DNA of 64,000 nucleotides from Spirosoma radiotolerans (GTDB lineage: Bacteria; Bacteroidota; Bacteroidia; Cytophagales; Spirosomataceae). Below are positions 61,089 to 64,000 of the stretch, one piece after another; position 1 is the stretch's first letter, and the number at the start of each line of letters is the position of its first letter. The notes under the pieces are model-generated. The model made no database searches. It was not told the DNA's origin and worked only from the letters and a program-made list of their open reading frames with translations. Made by a program: the position numbers and the translations under genes. The stretch is from NCBI RefSeq assembly GCF_000974425.1, contig NZ_CP010429.1, forward strand, positions 2,542,001-2,606,000. Direction: 5' to 3'.

Positions 61089-62567
61089 ATGAAAGCAAGA
61101 TATATAACTCTAGTATTAGCGCTGGGTCTGCTGACAACAGCCTGCGAAAAAGACTATCTGGAAACGTCGCCCACCGCTAGCATCGATGCCGGGGCTGCGT
61201 ATGCCACCACGAAAAATGCAGCCAGTGCCATCAATGGAATTTACCGGGCAATGGTCGTGCGGTACCTCAGCTCACAAGGTCATTTTGGGCATCCAGCCAT
61301 GATGATCATCATCGATGCGCTGGGCGAAGACTTAGTGTTGAGCAACACATCCAATACCTGGCACCTGCCCGAACAGCGGTGGCAGGCCCACCGCTCGGAA
61401 ACATCGGTTGGTGATCAACTGCCTTACGAGTTGTATTACCGGCTAATTGGGAATGCAAACATTGGTATTGCCAATATAGACAACGCTGCAGGCACCCAGG
61501 CAGAACGGAATCAGGTTAAAGGAGAGGCTTTGGGAATCCGGGCGTTCTCGTATTTCAATCTGGTGCAGCTGTATGGAAAGCGGTACGATGCCGCTGCCAA
61601 ACCCAATAGTCAGCCTGGTGTCCCGCTTGTCTTGACACCCACCACAGCGGGCCTCCCCCGGGCAACGGTCGAGGAGATATACACCCAGATCAATAAGGAC
61701 TTGGCTGATGCTGCCACACTGCTGACCTCGGCTCGTAGCTTTAAGTCGCACATAAACCTGGAGGTGATAAAAGGCTTCCAGGCTCGGGTGGCACTGACCC
61801 AACAGAACTGGGCTGATGCGGCCAAATATGCCGCCGAAGCCCGCAAGGGGTATTCTTTAATGACCACAGCCCAGTATCAGGAAGGATTTTCGGATATCGG
61901 CAATCCTGAGTGGATATGGGGTTTTGACCATGTTGAAGATCAGTCGGAGTTTTTTGGCGCGTTCCACTCGTATATGTCCAGCAACTACAACTCGACCAAC
62001 ATTCGTGTAACGCCGAAAGTCATCAACAGCCTGCTCTACGATCGGATTCCAGCTACGGATGTCCGGTCGAAAATGTGGGTAAAGACGCCAACGACAACCA
62101 ACTCCATTGTGCCAACGGGTGGCGTACGGGCTCCCTACATGAACCAGAAGTTCCGGCTGCCGGGCACGCCATCCACCAGCGCAATGGGCGATATTCCCTA
62201 CATGCGGGCTGCGGAGATGTATTTGATCGAAGCCGAAGCGCAGGCGCGTCTGGGCAACGCCACGGCTGCGGCCAGCGTGCTGTTCGATCTGGTCAGTAAG
62301 CGGGATCCTTCCTACAAACTGTCGACAAGCACCGGTACACAACTGATCGATGAGATTTTATTCAACCGGCGTATCGAATTATGGGGCGAAGGTTTTCGGT
62401 TTACTGACCTCAAACGGATGAACCTGCCGCTGAACCGGAACGGAGCGAACATCAGCTCGGCTGTAGCTGTTCTGTTCGATGTAGCCCCCGGCGATGTTCA
62501 ATGGGAGTTTCTGATTCCACGGCGGGAAATAAATGCCAATAAAGCAATCGTTCAAAATCCGTTATAA
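61089..62567 (+). CDS. susD: SusD/RagB surface lipoprotein
   Basis: The 492-residue lipoprotein (lipobox TTAC, C19) caps the SusC transporter. The start MKARYITLVLALGLLTTACE and a KDYLETSPTASIDAGA region are usual. GEALGIRAFSYFNLVQLYGK is the conserved SusD segment of tetratricopeptide-like helices, and the C-terminal IDEILFNRRIELWGEGFRFT and DLKRMNLPLNRN are strongly conserved. Start 61089 is 14 bp after the susC stop, so they form one operon. Ligand specificity cannot be read; this looks like an orphan pair. Confidence 0.93.
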   Translation: MKARYITLVLALGLLTTACEKDYLETSPTASIDAGAAYATTKNAASAINGIYRAMVVRYLSSQGHFGHPAMMIIIDALGEDLVLSNTSNTWHLPEQRWQAHRSETSVGDQLPYELYYRLIGNANIGIANIDNAAGTQAERNQVKGEALGIRAFSYFNLVQLYGKRYDAAAKPNSQPGVPLVLTPTTAGLPRATVEEIYTQINKDLADAATLLTSARSFKSHINLEVIKGFQARVALTQQNWADAAKYAAEARKGYSLMTTAQYQEGFSDIGNPEWIWGFDHVEDQSEFFGAFHSYMSSNYNSTNIRVTPKVINSLLYDRIPATDVRSKMWVKTPTTTNSIVPTGGVRAPYMNQKFRLPGTPSTSAMGDIPYMRAAEMYLIEAEAQARLGNATAAASVLFDLVSKRDPSYKLSTSTGTQLIDEILFNRRIELWGEGFRFTDLKRMNLPLNRNGANISSAVAVLFDVAPGDVQWEFLIPRREINANKAIVQNPL

Positions 62568-62587
62568 ACCGCCTTTTAACGTAATGT

Positions 62588-62623
62588 CAACGCGCCTAAC
62601 TGTATGCACAGTTAGGCGCGTTG
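62588..62623. terminator. Terminator hairpin of the susCD operon
   Basis: CAACGCGCCTAACTGT and its exact reverse complement (62608-62623) form a 16-bp stem around loop ATGC. It lies 20 bp after the susD stop. It is followed by a weak T-rich stretch (TTTAATGGGTTTG), so termination efficiency is uncertain. Confidence 0.8.
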
Positions 62624-62710
62624 CGTTTAATGGGTTTGTATTCAGCCCCTGTTTTGGTTTACTCTATGCATGAATTGAAACACGGACTGAAGCCCGTGGG
62701 TACAAACCCA

Positions 62711-63751
62711 TTACTCCGCGTAAGTAGGTAGCAGTAACGGCATACTGACCGAGAAGGTTTTTGCTTCGACATCATCCTGAACAATGACGGGTGACTGGCC
62801 GAGTAACTTATACTTGGTGATAAAATTCTGAAGCCCATTGCGGGGAGAGGGGACAGTTACTTTCTTGATCTGCCGATTGTTGGCGACGATCAATCGCCCG
62901 TCCCGGGTGTATACTCGAATCCTTAACGGCTGCTCGGCCAGGATAATGTTATGCTTGATCGCGTTTTCGAAAAGGAGCTGGAGCGTGAGCGTTGGAATCT
63001 GATACGACAGGTACTTGTTTTCAACATCGACCTCCATAAAGATGGCGTCGCTATAGCGGGCTTTGAGCAAATGGAAGTAGGCATTTATAAACGTCAGTTC
63101 ATCGGAAAGTGGGCAGAGATCGCGCTTGTTCTGCTGAAGCAGGTAGCGGTAAACAGACGATAGCTCGTTCAGAAAACTATCCGCCTGATCGGTGTCGGTT
63201 GTTATTAAGGAAGAAAGCGAATTCAAATTATTGAACAGAAAGTGCGGATTAAGCTGCATCTTCAACGAATCGAGCTGGCTTTGCAGGTTCACTTTTTTTA
63301 GTTCTTCCGTTTCGATGTAGGCAACCTTCCAGCGTTCATAGAGGTACATCCCTTCGAAAACGGCCGCAACCTGGATCGTACCGACAACCGATACGAGCGT
63401 ATTGAAAAAATAAGGCTTGAACAGGAAGTAATCTTCGGCTGGGAAAAGGCCAATCTGGTGGTAAATGAAGGTCTGCGAAATGCGGATAGCACTGGCAAAC
63501 AGGACAAACCAGATCAATTGAAACAATACCCGGTGCCCTGTTTGGGCCAGCTCGGGATACCGCTGGCGAGAAACAATGATGCCTCGCCGGTTGCATTCCC
63601 ACACAACAACCGAGCCCGTCATGAAGAACAGGGGGATACGCCAGTCAGCGGGGTAAGGCACGTTGGTGTAGCCGAACATAACCCATTGCCCCACCAGTGC
63701 CAGCAGGGCAACGCCACCCAGTCGCATCCACTTGTCATTTAGTTGTTGCAT
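62711..63751 (-). CDS. LytS/YehU-type sensor histidine kinase
   Basis: The 346-residue protein has an N-terminal membrane region of about four to five helices, then a His_kinase domain with NPHFLFNNLNSLSSLI (phospho-acceptor His), and an HATPase-like domain (LQLLFENAIKHNIILAEQPL). This group partners with LytTR response regulators; the one at 54919-55710 is the closest but is not adjacent. An ATG at 63772 would add 7 residues (MGRSLRP); MQQLNDKWMRLGG is the more usual start. The gene is convergent with susD. Confidence 0.88.
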   Translation of the reverse strand: MQQLNDKWMRLGGVALLALVGQWVMFGYTNVPYPADWRIPLFFMTGSVVVWECNRRGIIVSRQRYPELAQTGHRVLFQLIWFVLFASAIRISQTFIYHQIGLFPAEDYFLFKPYFFNTLVSVVGTIQVAAVFEGMYLYERWKVAYIETEELKKVNLQSQLDSLKMQLNPHFLFNNLNSLSSLITTDTDQADSFLNELSSVYRYLLQQNKRDLCPLSDELTFINAYFHLLKARYSDAIFMEVDVENKYLSYQIPTLTLQLLFENAIKHNIILAEQPLRIRVYTRDGRLIVANNRQIKKVTVPSPRNGLQNFITKYKLLGQSPVIVQDDVEAKTFSVSMPLLLPTYAE

Positions 63752-63874
63752 TGGCCTTAATGAACGCCCCATTTTGCCACAAGATAATGAGTTTTAGCTT
63801 TAGCCTTTGAAAACCCGCAAATCAGGTCAGCACCCACCTGTGATTTTTGCTGCTTAAACCCGGTTTCACTTATG

Positions 63875-63908
63875 AAAAATTCCTGGCGCGTTATTCGTAC
63901 CAGGAATT
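63875..63908 (-). terminator. Terminator after the gene entering from the right edge
   Basis: On the minus strand AATTCCTGG and CCAGGAATT form a 9-bp stem (63878-63886 with 63900-63908) around a 13-nt loop, followed by five T residues. It lies 26 bp after the stop at 63934, supporting the partial gene there. Confidence 0.7.
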
Positions 63909-63933
63909 CAAGCTTAACTAACCTAACCTTTAC

Positions 63934-64000
63934 TTATTTCTTCGTCGGTTGTTGAGTCGCCACCGACGTAACTGGGGCAGCCTGCCTGGGTTTGTATATG
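63934..64000 (-). CDS. C-terminal end of an unknown gene
   Basis: A minus-strand frame enters from beyond 64000 and ends with TAA at 63936-63934. The visible 21 residues are IYKPRQAAPVTSVATQQPTKK, a Pro/Thr/Gln-rich tail. The terminator directly downstream supports it as the end of a real gene. Nothing can be said of function. Confidence 0.45.
   Translation of the reverse strand, partial: IYKPRQAAPVTSVATQQPTKK

Overview
The window looks like a chromosomal segment of a Bacteroidota member, most likely order Cytophagales and close to Spirosoma. That placement is inference from gene content: a type IX secretion protein (PorQ), a SusC/SusD pair, LytTR and LytS-type signalling, promoters with the Bacteroidota -7 element TAnnTTTG, moderate GC, and protein sequences resembling that family. 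There is no sign of a plasmid, prophage, IS element or CRISPR array.

Layout. 0-7.4 kb: partial sodium:solute symporter, clpS-recR, exported superoxide dismutase, Fe(II)/2-oxoglutarate-type oxygenase, chromate transporter, FKBP lipoprotein, Upf1-like helicase. 7.6-13 kb: acyl-CoA synthetase, stand-alone LytTR protein, alpha/beta hydrolase, PhzF-like protein and small unknowns. 13-16.4 kb: three uncharacterised genes (two coiled-coil/four-helix/coiled-coil membrane proteins and a soluble protein with a HolD/psi-like C-terminal pattern), downstream of purA. 16.4-24.5 kb: purA, DUF3291, Fur, Rel/SpoT, tRNA-Leu(UAG), trigger factor, lepB. 24.5-32.7 kb: lipoprotein, Sua5/YciO, glycosyltransferase, BrkB, thioesterase, mltG, DUF4440 lipoprotein, MFS transporter and a coupled small protein. 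33-45.4 kb: molybdopterin oxidoreductase with a helical partner, TDT transporter, two multi-PAS histidine kinases around a metallo-beta-lactamase-fold hydrolase, a second MFS, and a hydrolase interrupted by one in-frame stop. 45.6-50 kb: exported low-complexity protein, duplicated WGxxGxxG-type protein, acidic microprotein, hslU, a DUF433 antitoxin beside a truncated toxin-like ORF, porQ. 50-64 kb: acyl-CoA carboxylase beta chain, class III aminotransferase, outer-membrane protein, LytTR regulator, GT1 glycosyltransferase, SusC/SusD, LytS-type kinase.

The most striking non-coding feature is how many unrelated long palindromes sit between genes. At least eight sequence families are present, several longer than any terminator needs. 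One is a 37-bp perfect inverted repeat whose arms are themselves palindromic; another occurs twice, before recR and before tig. Gene predictions that start inside these palindromes (mltG, fur, the oxygenase) need their starts moved downstream.

The best candidates for undescribed biology are the 13.0-16.4 kb trio, the palindrome families, the tandem WGxxGxxG protein, and the Mo-oxidoreductase that lacks the fourth cluster cysteine. All functional statements come from reading motifs; no search was run.
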